Positions 28,535 to 36,337 of a DNA stretch of 64,000 bases are shown one piece after another. The position numbers were made by a program, and so were the translations under genes. Numbering within the stretch: the first letter of the stretch is position 1; each line of letters opens with the position of its first letter. The stretch is from assembly GCF_009650765.1 (NCBI RefSeq), contig NZ_CP045740.1, positions 1,550,001 to 1,614,000 on the forward strand, read 5' to 3'. The notes under the pieces were generated by a model, which worked only from the letters and a program-made list of their open reading frames with translations, did not search any database and was not told the DNA's origin. This DNA is from Streptomyces sp. SUK 48 (GTDB lineage: Bacteria > Actinomycetota > Actinomycetes > Streptomycetales > Streptomycetaceae).

Positions 28535-29722
28535 TTGCTTGATGCAGCCTCGTGGGCGGGGCGTCTGGGCGGGGACAAGTTCCTCGCCCAGACGTACCAC
28601 CGCTCCTACGCGCACTTCCCCGGGGGCGCCGACACGGCGGGCCTGTTCTCCTGGGATGACCTGAACCGGATCATCGCCACGCAGCGACTGGAGCCGCCCC
28701 GGCTGCGCCTGTCAGTCGACGGCGAGATGGTCCCGCTGCACCGCTACGCGATCCCGACGACGAATCGCCGAGCGGTCACCTGGTCCCGCATCCAGCCGTC
28801 CGACTTCCATGCCCAGCTCAAGGACGGGGCGTCACTGGTCCTGGACGCGGTGGAGAAGATCCACCCCGCCGTGGGGGCGGCTGCGGAGGGGCTGGAACGC
28901 TTCCTTGGGACTTCCGTGCAGGCCAACGTGTACGCCTCCTGGACCGAGCGGGAGGGCTTCGGCCGGCACTGGGACGACCATGACGTCGTGGTGGTGCAAC
29001 TGCATGGCTCGAAGCGGTGGCGCCTGTGGGGCGTGACCCGTGAGGCACCGACCTTCCGGGACGTGGAGTCGCCGGAGGAACCGGAGGGCGACCCGGTGGC
29101 GGACCTCGTTCTGTCCCCGGGTGACGTGCTCTACCTGCCGCGCGGCTGGTGGCACGCGGTCACCGCCGATCAGGGGACAGAATCCCTTCACCTCACCTTC
29201 GGGACAGTCCCGCACACGGGCGCTGACCTGATCCTCTGGGTCGTCGACCAGCTCCGCGCGTCCCTCGCGCTCCGCAGGGACATCCCGCGCTTCGGCTCGC
29301 CAGCGGAACAGTCGGACTTCATCGACGCCGTACGCCGTGAGGTGGACGACATGATGGCGGACCCCCGCCTCGTGGAGCGGTGGGCGGAGTCGATCGACAC
29401 GACGGACCTGGGCCACGCGATTCCGTCCCTGCCCTACGTGAACGGCCTCCCCGCACAAAGGGAGATCACGGTCAAGCTCACCACTCCGAGAGGCCGCCTG
29501 GCGGCGAACCGCGAACAGGGCACGGTCACCTTCTCGGCGGCCGGTACGGCGTGGGACTTCGCCGAGTCCGCCGCGCCCGCGCTGGGCACGCTGTTGACCA
29601 ACCAGCCGACCACGCTCGGCGAACTCGCCGACTCCGCCGGGCTTGAGGTCGAGGAGGTGGCCGAACTGGTCTCCGTCCTCATCGACGGCCACACCGTCGC
29701 AGTCGTGGGGACGGCGCCGTGA
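28535..29722 (+). CDS. Cupin_4/JmjC-type Fe(II) oxygenase
   Basis: 395 residues from a TTG with GGGAG upstream. The cupin core shows FGRHWDDHDVVVVQLHGSKR (HxD iron ligands) and LPRGWWHAV (distal His). The C-terminal 100 residues resemble the winged-helix dimerisation part seen in ROXA/MINA-like ribosomal oxygenases. Relatives hydroxylate Arg or His side chains in proteins. Here it directly follows a short peptide gene, so that peptide is the natural candidate substrate (inference). The stop overlaps the AKR start (GTGA). Confidence 0.8.
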   Translation: MLDAASWAGRLGGDKFLAQTYHRSYAHFPGGADTAGLFSWDDLNRIIATQRLEPPRLRLSVDGEMVPLHRYAIPTTNRRAVTWSRIQPSDFHAQLKDGASLVLDAVEKIHPAVGAAAEGLERFLGTSVQANVYASWTEREGFGRHWDDHDVVVVQLHGSKRWRLWGVTREAPTFRDVESPEEPEGDPVADLVLSPGDVLYLPRGWWHAVTADQGTESLHLTFGTVPHTGADLILWVVDQLRASLALRRDIPRFGSPAEQSDFIDAVRREVDDMMADPRLVERWAESIDTTDLGHAIPSLPYVNGLPAQREITVKLTTPRGRLAANREQGTVTFSAAGTAWDFAESAAPALGTLLTNQPTTLGELADSAGLEVEEVAELVSVLIDGHTVAVVGTAP

Positions 29723-30624
29723 CCGCCGCGCTCCGCCTGGGGACATACCGCGTGCGTGCCGTCAGTCGGGCGGCACGCACCGCTCTGGCGGCCGGTAGTC
29801 CCTGGGTGGACACGGCACCCAATTACGCCCGTGGTCGGGCACATGAGGAACTGCGCCCAACTCTCGGGGAGTACCCGACCGTACGGGTAGCCACGAAGAC
29901 GGGGTTCTTCACCGAGGAGCAGGGCCGTGCCGCCCTGGCTGAGGGCGTGCTCACCCGAGAAGAGGGGGCCGGTAGGCACAGCCTTGAGCGGGGCTTCGTC
30001 CGCTGGCAGACGGAGCGGTCGTTGGCCGCGCTCGGGCGCCTGGACCTGGTGTTCGTGCACAACCCGGAGCACCACGGGCACGGCCTTGACCGTGCCGCTC
30101 TGCACGGGCGTGTACGGGAAGCCTTCACGGCGCTGGAAGAGTTCGCCCACGCGGGCAGGATCGGCGGGTATGGCGTCGCCACCTGGTCGGGCCTGACCTC
30201 CGGAGCGCTCAGCGTCCCCGAGTTGCTCACGCTCGCCCGGCAGGCGGCCGGTTCCGCCGAGCACCATTTCACAGGCTTGCAGATGCCGGTCAGCCTGATC
30301 ATGGATGCCCCGATCACACAGGCCCTGCAGGGCGGCGGACCGCTGGCACAGGCAAAGGACGCGGGGCTGATCACGTTCGGCTCTGCTCCCCTGCATGGGG
30401 GCGAACTCCTCGACGCCATGACACCCGAACTGGTGAACCTCATCCGCCCCGGCCTGTCGGCCGCAGCCGCTGCCTTGCTGGCCGCCGGCTCGTGCCCCCG
30501 CCTCGATGTCGTCCTCACCTCCGCGAGCACCCGCCAACACTGGGACGATGTGGCCAAGGCCCTGGCTGCGCCCCTGACGGCCCAGGAACTCAGGAAGGTG
30601 ACGGATGAACTCGCCGGTGGATGA
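29719..30624 (+). CDS. Aldo/keto reductase of the island operon
   Basis: 301 residues. The AKR tetrad is present: Asp and Tyr in DTAPNY, Lys in ATKTGF, His in FVHNPEH. Later segments match a TIM barrel (GRIGGYGVATWSG). It overlaps both neighbours (4 bases and 20 bases), so it is translated as part of the peptide/cupin/AKR/kinase unit. NADPH-linked reduction of a carbonyl made during peptide modification is possible. The substrate is unknown. Confidence 0.85.
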   Translation: MTAALRLGTYRVRAVSRAARTALAAGSPWVDTAPNYARGRAHEELRPTLGEYPTVRVATKTGFFTEEQGRAALAEGVLTREEGAGRHSLERGFVRWQTERSLAALGRLDLVFVHNPEHHGHGLDRAALHGRVREAFTALEEFAHAGRIGGYGVATWSGLTSGALSVPELLTLARQAAGSAEHHFTGLQMPVSLIMDAPITQALQGGGPLAQAKDAGLITFGSAPLHGGELLDAMTPELVNLIRPGLSAAAAALLAAGSCPRLDVVLTSASTRQHWDDVAKALAAPLTAQELRKVTDELAGG

Positions 30625-31459
30625 GGCGGTACAGGCCCTGATGAAGGCCGCCCACGACCGGGCGGCCAAGGCACTGGGCCTCACCTGCACGGGGCCGCTG
30701 GCGTGGGGCTTCCTCGGTGTCACTCTCGGACGACGAGCGGGGGACCGGTGGCTACGGGTCAGCCGGACGGCGAAGAGGAACGCGGGCAGGAAGGCGGGGG
30801 AAGGCATCGTCGGCGCCTCGGAGCTGGTGCCTGATGGCGTGCCCCGCCCCCACCTGTACGCGGTGCATGACTGGACTGCCGGCGAGTGGGCCTTCGAGTC
30901 GGAAGTCCTGGACTACCTCACGCAACCCACCGTGTCCCCGGACCGGGCCGACATCGACCACGACCCGGGGTTGCCTGACGAGTGGTGGGTGGACCTTCGC
31001 CAAGCCCTTGCCCTCCTCGCTGAAGCGGAGGGAGTGAAGGCAACCGTGCGGGACCGGTGGATAGAACGAGCCTTCCCCCAGTTCCTCGGCGTCCCGGCCC
31101 CCGCCACGGTGGCGCGGGTGACCGGTCACGGTGACCTGCACTGGGGCAACCTCACCGCTGCTCCGCTGTGCCTGATGGACTGGGAGCGGTGGGGCTTGGT
31201 GCCCTTCGGCTATGACGCGGGGCTCCTGCACGCCAACAGTCTGCTCGTGCCAGACGTAGCCGCCCGCATCCGCAAGGAGTTCGCGGCGGTCCTCGACACC
31301 CCCGCCGGCCAAATCGGGGAACTGGCAGCCCTGGCCGAGATGCTGCAAGCCGTAGCCCGTGGCTGGTACCCCGGGCTTGCGCCCCACCTCGTGGCCCGCG
31401 CAGAGGCGCTCACCGGAGTGTGCCCGCCCGTCCCGGTGCACTCCGAGGTGAGCGCCTGA
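30605..31459 (+). CDS. Aminoglycoside phosphotransferase-like kinase
   Basis: 284 residues. The catalytic loop GHGDLHWGN is followed by LMDWERWG, which gives the Mg-binding Asp. The N-terminal lobe is short and lacks an obvious antibiotic-resistance signature. As the last gene of an overlapping operon with a peptide, it may phosphorylate the product or act in self-protection. It belongs to the APH/choline kinase fold; substrate unknown. Confidence 0.8.
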   Translation: MNSPVDEAVQALMKAAHDRAAKALGLTCTGPLAWGFLGVTLGRRAGDRWLRVSRTAKRNAGRKAGEGIVGASELVPDGVPRPHLYAVHDWTAGEWAFESEVLDYLTQPTVSPDRADIDHDPGLPDEWWVDLRQALALLAEAEGVKATVRDRWIERAFPQFLGVPAPATVARVTGHGDLHWGNLTAAPLCLMDWERWGLVPFGYDAGLLHANSLLVPDVAARIRKEFAAVLDTPAGQIGELAALAEMLQAVARGWYPGLAPHLVARAEALTGVCPPVPVHSEVSA

Positions 31460-31480
31460 CTCTCCCCCTGTGCGCGTCTC

Positions 31481-31648
31481 TCAGGCGCTCTCACCGATGT
31501 GCCGGTACAAGGTGGCCCGGGAGATAACCACGGCCATAGCGATGGCCGCGACACTCTCTCCCTTGGCGTGCCTGGCACGGGCTATGGCCAGCTTGTCGTC
31601 GTCCACGACGGAGGGGCGTCCACCATGGTTGCCCTTGCGGATGGTTGG
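31481..31648 (-). pseudogene. C-terminal remnant of a serine recombinase
   Basis: On the minus strand an open stretch of 55 codons without a start reads GGRPSVVDDDKLAIARARHA, then KGESVAAIAMAVVISRATLY and RHIGESA stop. This is the resolvase/invertase HTH tail. An in-frame stop lies just upstream, and the catalytic domain is missing. It sits between the APH-like gene and the tRNA-Leu end, the usual place for an integration enzyme. Confidence 0.85.
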
Positions 31649-31709
31649 TCACGCCACAGTCGGAGAAACAGAAAGACCCCAGGTGAACTGGGGTCTCTGC
31701 TGGTTCTGC

Positions 31710-31797
31710 TGGTGTCCGAGGGGGGACTTGAACCCCCACGCCCGATAAAGGGCACTAGCACCTCAAGCTAGCGCGTCTGCCATTCCGCCACCCGGAC
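31710..31797 (-). tRNA. tRNA-Leu, anticodon GAG
   Basis: 88 bases including an encoded CCA. The acceptor stem pairs GTCCGGG with CTCGGAC. The anticodon arm CTAGC-TTGAGGT-GCTAG gives GAG. A long variable arm and TTCAAGTCC T-loop are as expected for leucine. The 3' end is duplicated at 25942-25960. Confidence 0.95.
31712..31730 (-). repeat. Right att-like copy within tRNA-Leu
   Basis: The 19-base segment shared with 25942-25960. It covers part of the encoded CCA, the acceptor strand and part of the T stem, the usual attachment site for tRNA-targeting integrases. Confidence 0.8.
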
Positions 31798-31982
31798 TAG
31801 GTGTTTGTCGCCTTGCCAGGGGCTTCCCTCGCGGCGACATGGACAACAATACCAAGGTTTCGGAGTGCGTTTCACCTGCGTATTTCGCCCGGGCGGGCCG
31901 GGAGCCGGGCGGGGTGCGCGGGTGTGTACCGGGCGCGGGCTCGCGCGCACGCAGAGTGATCGTGCGCGCGAGCGGGCGCGTC

Positions 31983-32930
31983 CTACGGGCAGCGGATGAC
32001 CTGACCGGCGTACGACAGGTTCCCGCCGAAGCCGAAGAGGAGGACCGGGGCGCCGGTGGGCAGGGCGCCCTGTTCGACGAGCTTGGAGAGGGCGAGGGGG
32101 ATGCTCGCGGCGGAGGTGTTGCCGGATTCCGTCACATCGCGGGCGATCACCGCGTTGACGGCGCCGATCTTCTCCGCGAGGGGTTCGATGATGCGCAGGT
32201 TGGCCTGGTGGAGGACGACGCCCGCGAGCTCCTCGGGGGTGATCCCGGCGCGCTCGCATGCCTGGCGGGCGATGGCCGGCAGCCGGGTGGTGGCCCAGCG
32301 GTAGACGCTCTGGCCTTCTTGCGCGAACCGCGGCGGCGTGCCCTCGATCCGCACCGCGTGCCCCATCTCCGGCACCGACCCCCACAGCACGGGCCCGATC
32401 CCCGGCTCCTGCTCCGGCGCGCACGCCTCCACCACCGCCGCCCCCGCGCCGTCGCCGACGAGGACGCAGGTGCTGCGGTCGCTCCAGTCGGCGACCTCGC
32501 TCATCTTGTCGGCGCCGATCACCAGGGCACGGGTGGCCGCACCGGCACGGATCGTGTGGTCGGCGGTGGCCAGCGCGTGGGTGAAGCCGGCGCACACCAC
32601 GTTGACGTCCATCGCGGCGGGCCCCGGGATGCCGAGCCGGGCCGCGACCCGGGCGGCCATGTTCGGGGACCGGTCGATCGCGGTGGAGGTCGCCACGAGG
32701 ACCAGATCGATATCCGCGGGTCCGAGCCCCGCCGCGGCGAGCGCCTTGGCGGCGGCGTGCGCGGCCAGCTCGTCCACCGGCTCGTCGGGGCCGGCGATGT
32801 GCCGGGTGCGGATGCCCACCCGCGTGCGGATCCACTCGTCGCTGGTGTCGACCATGCCGGCCAGGTCCTCGTTGGTGAGCACCCGCGCGGGCTGATAGTG
32901 GCCGATGGCGGCGATGCGAGAGCCGTGCAT
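31983..32930 (-). CDS. 3-oxoacyl-ACP synthase III (FabH-like)
   Basis: 315 residues, normal KAS III length. The catalytic triad is visible: Cys in VVCAGFTHAL, His in VLHQANLRI, Asn in ESGNTSAAS. The N terminus has the DEWIRTRVGIRTRHIA signature. It condenses an acyl-CoA with malonyl-ACP to start fatty-acid-type chains. Start at the ATG at 32930, where the family N terminus begins; an upstream extension has no homology. It is a single gene facing away from fdhD, outside the island. Confidence 0.88.
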   Translation of the reverse strand: MHGSRIAAIGHYQPARVLTNEDLAGMVDTSDEWIRTRVGIRTRHIAGPDEPVDELAAHAAAKALAAAGLGPADIDLVLVATSTAIDRSPNMAARVAARLGIPGPAAMDVNVVCAGFTHALATADHTIRAGAATRALVIGADKMSEVADWSDRSTCVLVGDGAGAAVVEACAPEQEPGIGPVLWGSVPEMGHAVRIEGTPPRFAQEGQSVYRWATTRLPAIARQACERAGITPEELAGVVLHQANLRIIEPLAEKIGAVNAVIARDVTESGNTSAASIPLALSKLVEQGALPTGAPVLLFGFGGNLSYAGQVIRCP

Positions 32931-33232
32931 GACGGGAGTCCCCCTTGTTGCCGTGGTGAACGGGACCCACAGTCTGCTGAGTGACTCACCAGTACGAGGG
33001 CACGTGAAGCCACAGGAAACGGGCATACGAATTGTCGGCTCCCCTCAGCACCACCGGCCCCGCGCGCCCAGCGGACCGCGGTCTCGTGCTCCATGTGCAG
33101 GACAATGCGCGTGCAGGACAATGGGATCTCCGCATCGCGGAAATCCCGCATCGCAGAGGACTCCGCACCGCGGATCCGGCACCAAGGGCCGCTTCGGCCA
33201 CCAGCACGTACAGAACCGGGGCTGATCAGGAC

Positions 33233-34087
33233 ATGGGACGAGTCACGGAACGACGCAAGGTCCTCCGCATCCGGGACGGCGCGGTCTCCACCCGGCCGGA
33301 CACGCTCGTCGCCGAGGAGCCCCTGGAGATCCGGCTGAACGGCAAGCCGCTGGCGATCACCATGCGCACCCCCGGCGACGACTTCGCGCTCGCCGCCGGA
33401 TTCCTGGTGAGCGAGGGCGTGCTGGCCGCCGCGGCCGACCTCCAGAACATCGTCTACTGCGCGGGCGCCACCGCGGACGGTACGAACACCTACAACGTGG
33501 TCGACGTGCGGACCGCCCCGGACGTCCCCCTCCCCGACTTCACCCTCGAACGGAACGTCTACACGTCGTCCTCGTGCGGACTGTGCGGCAAGGCCAGCCT
33601 GGACGCCGTGCGTACGACCACCCGCTGGCCGATCGCCGACAGCCCCCGTCTCCGTGTCACGCCCGCGCTGCTGGCCGCACTGCCCGAGCGGCTGCGGGAG
33701 GCCCAGCGGGTGTTCGACCGCACCGGGGGGCTGCACGCGGCCGCCCTGTTCACCGAGGACGGGCGGCTGCTCGACATCAAGGAGGACGTCGGCCGGCACA
33801 ACGCGGTCGACAAGCTGGTGGGGCGGGCCCTCCAGAACGGTGAGCTGCCGCTGTCCCGGACGGTGCTGCTGGTCTCCGGCCGGGCCTCGTTCGAGCTGGC
33901 GCAGAAGGCCGTGATGGCGGGCATCCCGGTGCTGGCGGCGGTGTCGGCGCCGTCGTCGCTGGCCGTGGACCTCGCGGCGGAGACCGGTCTGACGCTCGTC
34001 GGGTTCCTGCGGGGCAGCTCGATGAACGTGTACGCGGGGGACGACCGGATCGCGCTGGAGGAGGAGACGGAGCCGGCCAAGGGCTGA
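33233..34087 (+). CDS. fdhD: Formate dehydrogenase accessory sulfurtransferase FdhD
   Basis: 284 residues. It contains the SSSCGLCGKASL motif with the CxxC that relays sulfur from IscS to the molybdenum cofactor, plus the nucleotide-binding-like EDVGRHNAVDKL and LLVSGRASFELAQKA segments. The family is required for formate dehydrogenase activity. No formate dehydrogenase gene is in the window. An in-frame upstream extension exists, but the core begins at MGRVTERRKV. Confidence 0.93.
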   Translation: MGRVTERRKVLRIRDGAVSTRPDTLVAEEPLEIRLNGKPLAITMRTPGDDFALAAGFLVSEGVLAAAADLQNIVYCAGATADGTNTYNVVDVRTAPDVPLPDFTLERNVYTSSSCGLCGKASLDAVRTTTRWPIADSPRLRVTPALLAALPERLREAQRVFDRTGGLHAAALFTEDGRLLDIKEDVGRHNAVDKLVGRALQNGELPLSRTVLLVSGRASFELAQKAVMAGIPVLAAVSAPSSLAVDLAAETGLTLVGFLRGSSMNVYAGDDRIALEEETEPAKG

Positions 34088-34175
34088 CCACTTCGGCCAC
34101 CGCCGGAAGAGGTCTGGGACGGACCCGCCCCCCGAACCGCAGGCTTGGAGGCGGCCGGAGGGTGCGCGCGGGGAG

Positions 34176-34523
34176 GTGCCGGACACGACGGACGCGGGCG
34201 CGGCGGGGAGCCGGCCGCTGCCGGGTTCGAGTGTGGTGTCGGCGCTGTGCGGGGCGATGGAGTCCCTGACGCGGGCACTGGCAATGGAGTTGGCGCCGCT
34301 GCGGGTCAACGCGGTCGCGCCCGGTGTCGTACGCACGGAGTTGTGGCGGGAGTTGCCGGGGGCGGAGCGCGAGGGGCTGTAGGCGCGGCGGCCGGGTCGC
34401 TGCCGGTGGGCCGAGGGAGGCGGGCCCGGCGGATGTGGCGGAGGCGTATCTGTATCTGATGCGCGGGGGTACAGCACCGGCTCGGTGGTGGTCGTGGACG
34501 GCGGCGGAACCCCTCTGGCCTGA
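34176..34523 (+). pseudogene. Decayed C-terminal fragment of a short-chain dehydrogenase
   Basis: Readable pieces in successive frames are SVVSALCGAMESLTRALAME, LRVNAVAPGVVRTELWREL, AAAGSLPVGR, PREAGPADVAEAYLYLMRGG and YSTGSVVVVDGGGTPLA. At least three single-base losses separate them, one in the five-G run 34465-34469. The N-terminal cofactor-binding half is absent upstream. This is a true remnant rather than only a sequencing problem. Confidence 0.75.
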
Positions 34524-34570
34524 GAGCCGGCCGGTCCGGCCCGGCCGGCCGACAAGCCCCCCCGCCCCCG

Positions 34571-35083
34571 TCACCCCCGCGTGCCGGAGATCCGCGTCAA
34601 CAGGAGCATGAACAGCTCGCGTTCGGCCGCCGACAGCGGTGCGAGCAACTCCTCGTTGGCCGTGCGGGCGGCCTGCTCGCAGCGTTCGAGGAGCAGGCCG
34701 CCCTCCTCGGTGAGGGACACCGCGTTCTTGCGGCGGTCCCCGGGATCCGGCGCGCGGACGACCAGGCCGGCGCTCTGCAGGTCGTTCAGGATGCCGACGA
34801 GGTCCTTGGGGTCGAGGGCGATCCCCCGCGCGAGGTCGGCCTGCGCCACGGGCGCGAGGTCGCGGACGGCGGAGAGCGCCACGTGGTGCCACATCTTCAG
34901 GCCCTCGGCGGCGAGCGCGTCGGCGACGAGGGCCCGGCCCCGCGCGGCGGCCCGGCCGAGAATCCAGCTGGGCAGCGCCCGGATGGCGGTCAGGGGAGGT
35001 TCTGGCGCCCCCGCCGGCTCGGCGATCGCGGGTGGTCCTGCGGTCGGGGGCGTGCTGGCGGTCGGCGACGTTTGGGCGGCCAT
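34571..35083 (-). CDS. MarR-family transcriptional regulator
   Basis: 170 residues from the ATG at 35083 (upstream ATGs at 35122 and 35134 are in frame). The winged HTH occupies about residues 50-120, with ADLARGIALDPKDLVGILND, then LVVRAPDPGDRRKNAVSLTEEG for the wing. The Pro/Ala-rich N terminus is not conserved. I prefer the inner start because the palindromic operator covers the upstream starts. It is divergent from the quinone reductase gene and probably represses it and itself. Confidence 0.85.
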   Translation of the reverse strand: MAAQTSPTASTPPTAGPPAIAEPAGAPEPPLTAIRALPSWILGRAAARGRALVADALAAEGLKMWHHVALSAVRDLAPVAQADLARGIALDPKDLVGILNDLQSAGLVVRAPDPGDRRKNAVSLTEEGGLLLERCEQAARTANEELLAPLSAAERELFMLLLTRISGTRG

Positions 35084-35101
35084 GGGCGGCAGCCTATCCG
35101 A

Positions 35102-35158
35102 GAAATCGTTGGACTTCCCCATGACTTTCGGCATACCGTTGGGGCTCCCAACGATTTC
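35102..35158. promoter_or_regulatory. Nested palindromic operators between marR-type gene and quinone reductase
   Basis: Outer inverted repeat GAAATCGTTGG (35102-35112) and CCAACGATTTC (35148-35158). Inner perfect repeat CGTTGGG-gct-CCCAACG (35137-35153). The CGTTGG half-site thus occurs three times in the divergent promoter, as expected for a MarR-type repressor binding site. Confidence 0.75.
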
Positions 35159-35280
35159 GCGGGGTCGGCGTTCCCTTGCCCCGCGACCGATCCCGCCGAC
35201 CCCGCGGTCGGACCGATCCGACCGGTCCGGCCGGCCCAGTCGGTCCGGCGGTTCCGGCCGGTCCAGCCATGGAGGTTGCG

Positions 35281-36198
35281 ATGCGTCGCGTCCGGTACGA
35301 CTCCCCCGGCGGCCCCCTGTTCACGGAGAAGGCCGACGTCCCCGAACCCGGGCCCGGGCAACTGCTCGTGCGCTGCGCCGCGATCGGGGTCACGCTGCCG
35401 GTCGTCCGCAAGGTGCGCGAGGCCGCCGAGCCGATACCGCTGGGCGGTGAACTGGCGGGCGAGGTGGTGGCGGTCGGCGCCGGGGTGACCCGCTTCCGGC
35501 CCGGCGACCGGGTGACGGGGCTGTGCTTCGGACACGGGTACGCCGATTACGCGGTGCTGGACGAGCCCATGGCCTCACCGGTCCCGGAGGGCGCCACCGA
35601 GGTGGACGCGGTCGCGCTGGTGCGCAGCGGACTGGTCGCGCTCGGCGCCCTGTCGGCGGCGCGGCCCGAGCCGGGCGAATCGGTGCTGGTGACGGCGGCG
35701 GCGAGCGGGGTGGGACACCTGGCGGTGCAGCTGGCGCGGGCGCGGGGAGCCGGGCGCGTGGTGGGAGCCGTGTCCGACCCGGCGAAGGCGGAGTTCGTGC
35801 GCTCCCTCGGCGCGGACGACTGCGTCCGGTATGCCGACGACAGCTGGGGAGACCCCGTGGACTGCGCCCTGGACGCGGTCGGCGGCGAGCTGCTCACCCC
35901 CGCCGTCGCCGCCCTCGCCCCGCACGGCCGGCTGGTCGCCTACAGCTCGGGCGGGGGCACGATCCGGGCGTACGACCTCCTCGTGGGCGCCAGGTCGGTG
36001 ACCGGCTTCCAGCTGGCGCTGATCGCCCGCGGCCGTCCCGAGCTGTACGAGCGATGGCGCCGGGAGCTGTGGCGGCTGTTCGCGGAGGGGAGCGTACGGC
36101 CCGTCGTGCACGCGGAGTTCGCCCTGGCGGAGGCGGCGCGGGCGCACGCGGCGATAGAGACACGGTCCAACCTGGGCAAGGTCGTGCTGCGGCCATGA
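35281..36198 (+). CDS. Medium-chain NADPH:quinone oxidoreductase-like protein
   Basis: 305 residues. Zinc-less MDR fold: the N-terminal GroES-like part has LGGELAGEVVAVGAGVTRFR, and the nucleotide-binding segment is VTAAASGVGHLAVQLARARG. No catalytic zinc cysteines are seen. The second ATG is chosen because GGAGG lies five bases before it. It faces a MarR regulator across shared operators, so it is likely induced by an electrophile or quinone. Confidence 0.88.
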   Translation: MRRVRYDSPGGPLFTEKADVPEPGPGQLLVRCAAIGVTLPVVRKVREAAEPIPLGGELAGEVVAVGAGVTRFRPGDRVTGLCFGHGYADYAVLDEPMASPVPEGATEVDAVALVRSGLVALGALSAARPEPGESVLVTAAASGVGHLAVQLARARGAGRVVGAVSDPAKAEFVRSLGADDCVRYADDSWGDPVDCALDAVGGELLTPAVAALAPHGRLVAYSSGGGTIRAYDLLVGARSVTGFQLALIARGRPELYERWRRELWRLFAEGSVRPVVHAEFALAEAARAHAAIETRSNLGKVVLRP

Positions 36199-36337
36199 AC
36201 CCCCGCGTGCCTGCTCCGGTGAACCCCCGGACGCTTCCGGTGGCGGCCCCCATCGTCTCGCGCGGCGGGTCCCGGCACACTTCTTGTATGACACCAAAGG
36301 CCCAACTACCTTCGATGAGGCGCACCTTGGACATGGG

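Larger units (their letters stand above)
25942..31730. mobile_element. tRNA-Leu-associated genomic island, about 5.8 kb
   Basis: Bounded by 19-bp direct repeats, with the complete tRNA-Leu(GAG) on the right side. Contents differ from the flanks: small actinobacterial island-type genes, a DUF6879/DUF5753 pair, a peptide/cupin/AKR/kinase operon and a C-terminal fragment of a serine recombinase. Average base composition is visibly less GC-extreme around 26500-27800 than in the neighbouring genes. No intact integrase is present, so the island looks stranded. Confidence 0.7.

Noticed and set aside
31470..31748. Plus-strand frame over the recombinase remnant and tRNA-Leu end
   Set aside because: It overlaps a clear tRNA and is antisense to the recognisable resolvase tail.
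34176..34382. A 68-residue intact protein within the SDR remnant
   Set aside because: It contains only the middle of an SDR and the continuation is found in other frames, so it is a fragment and not a gene.
36284..36337. Longer sialidase from a TTG at 36284
   Set aside because: It adds residues upstream of the signal peptide without a ribosome site, so later starts are more likely.
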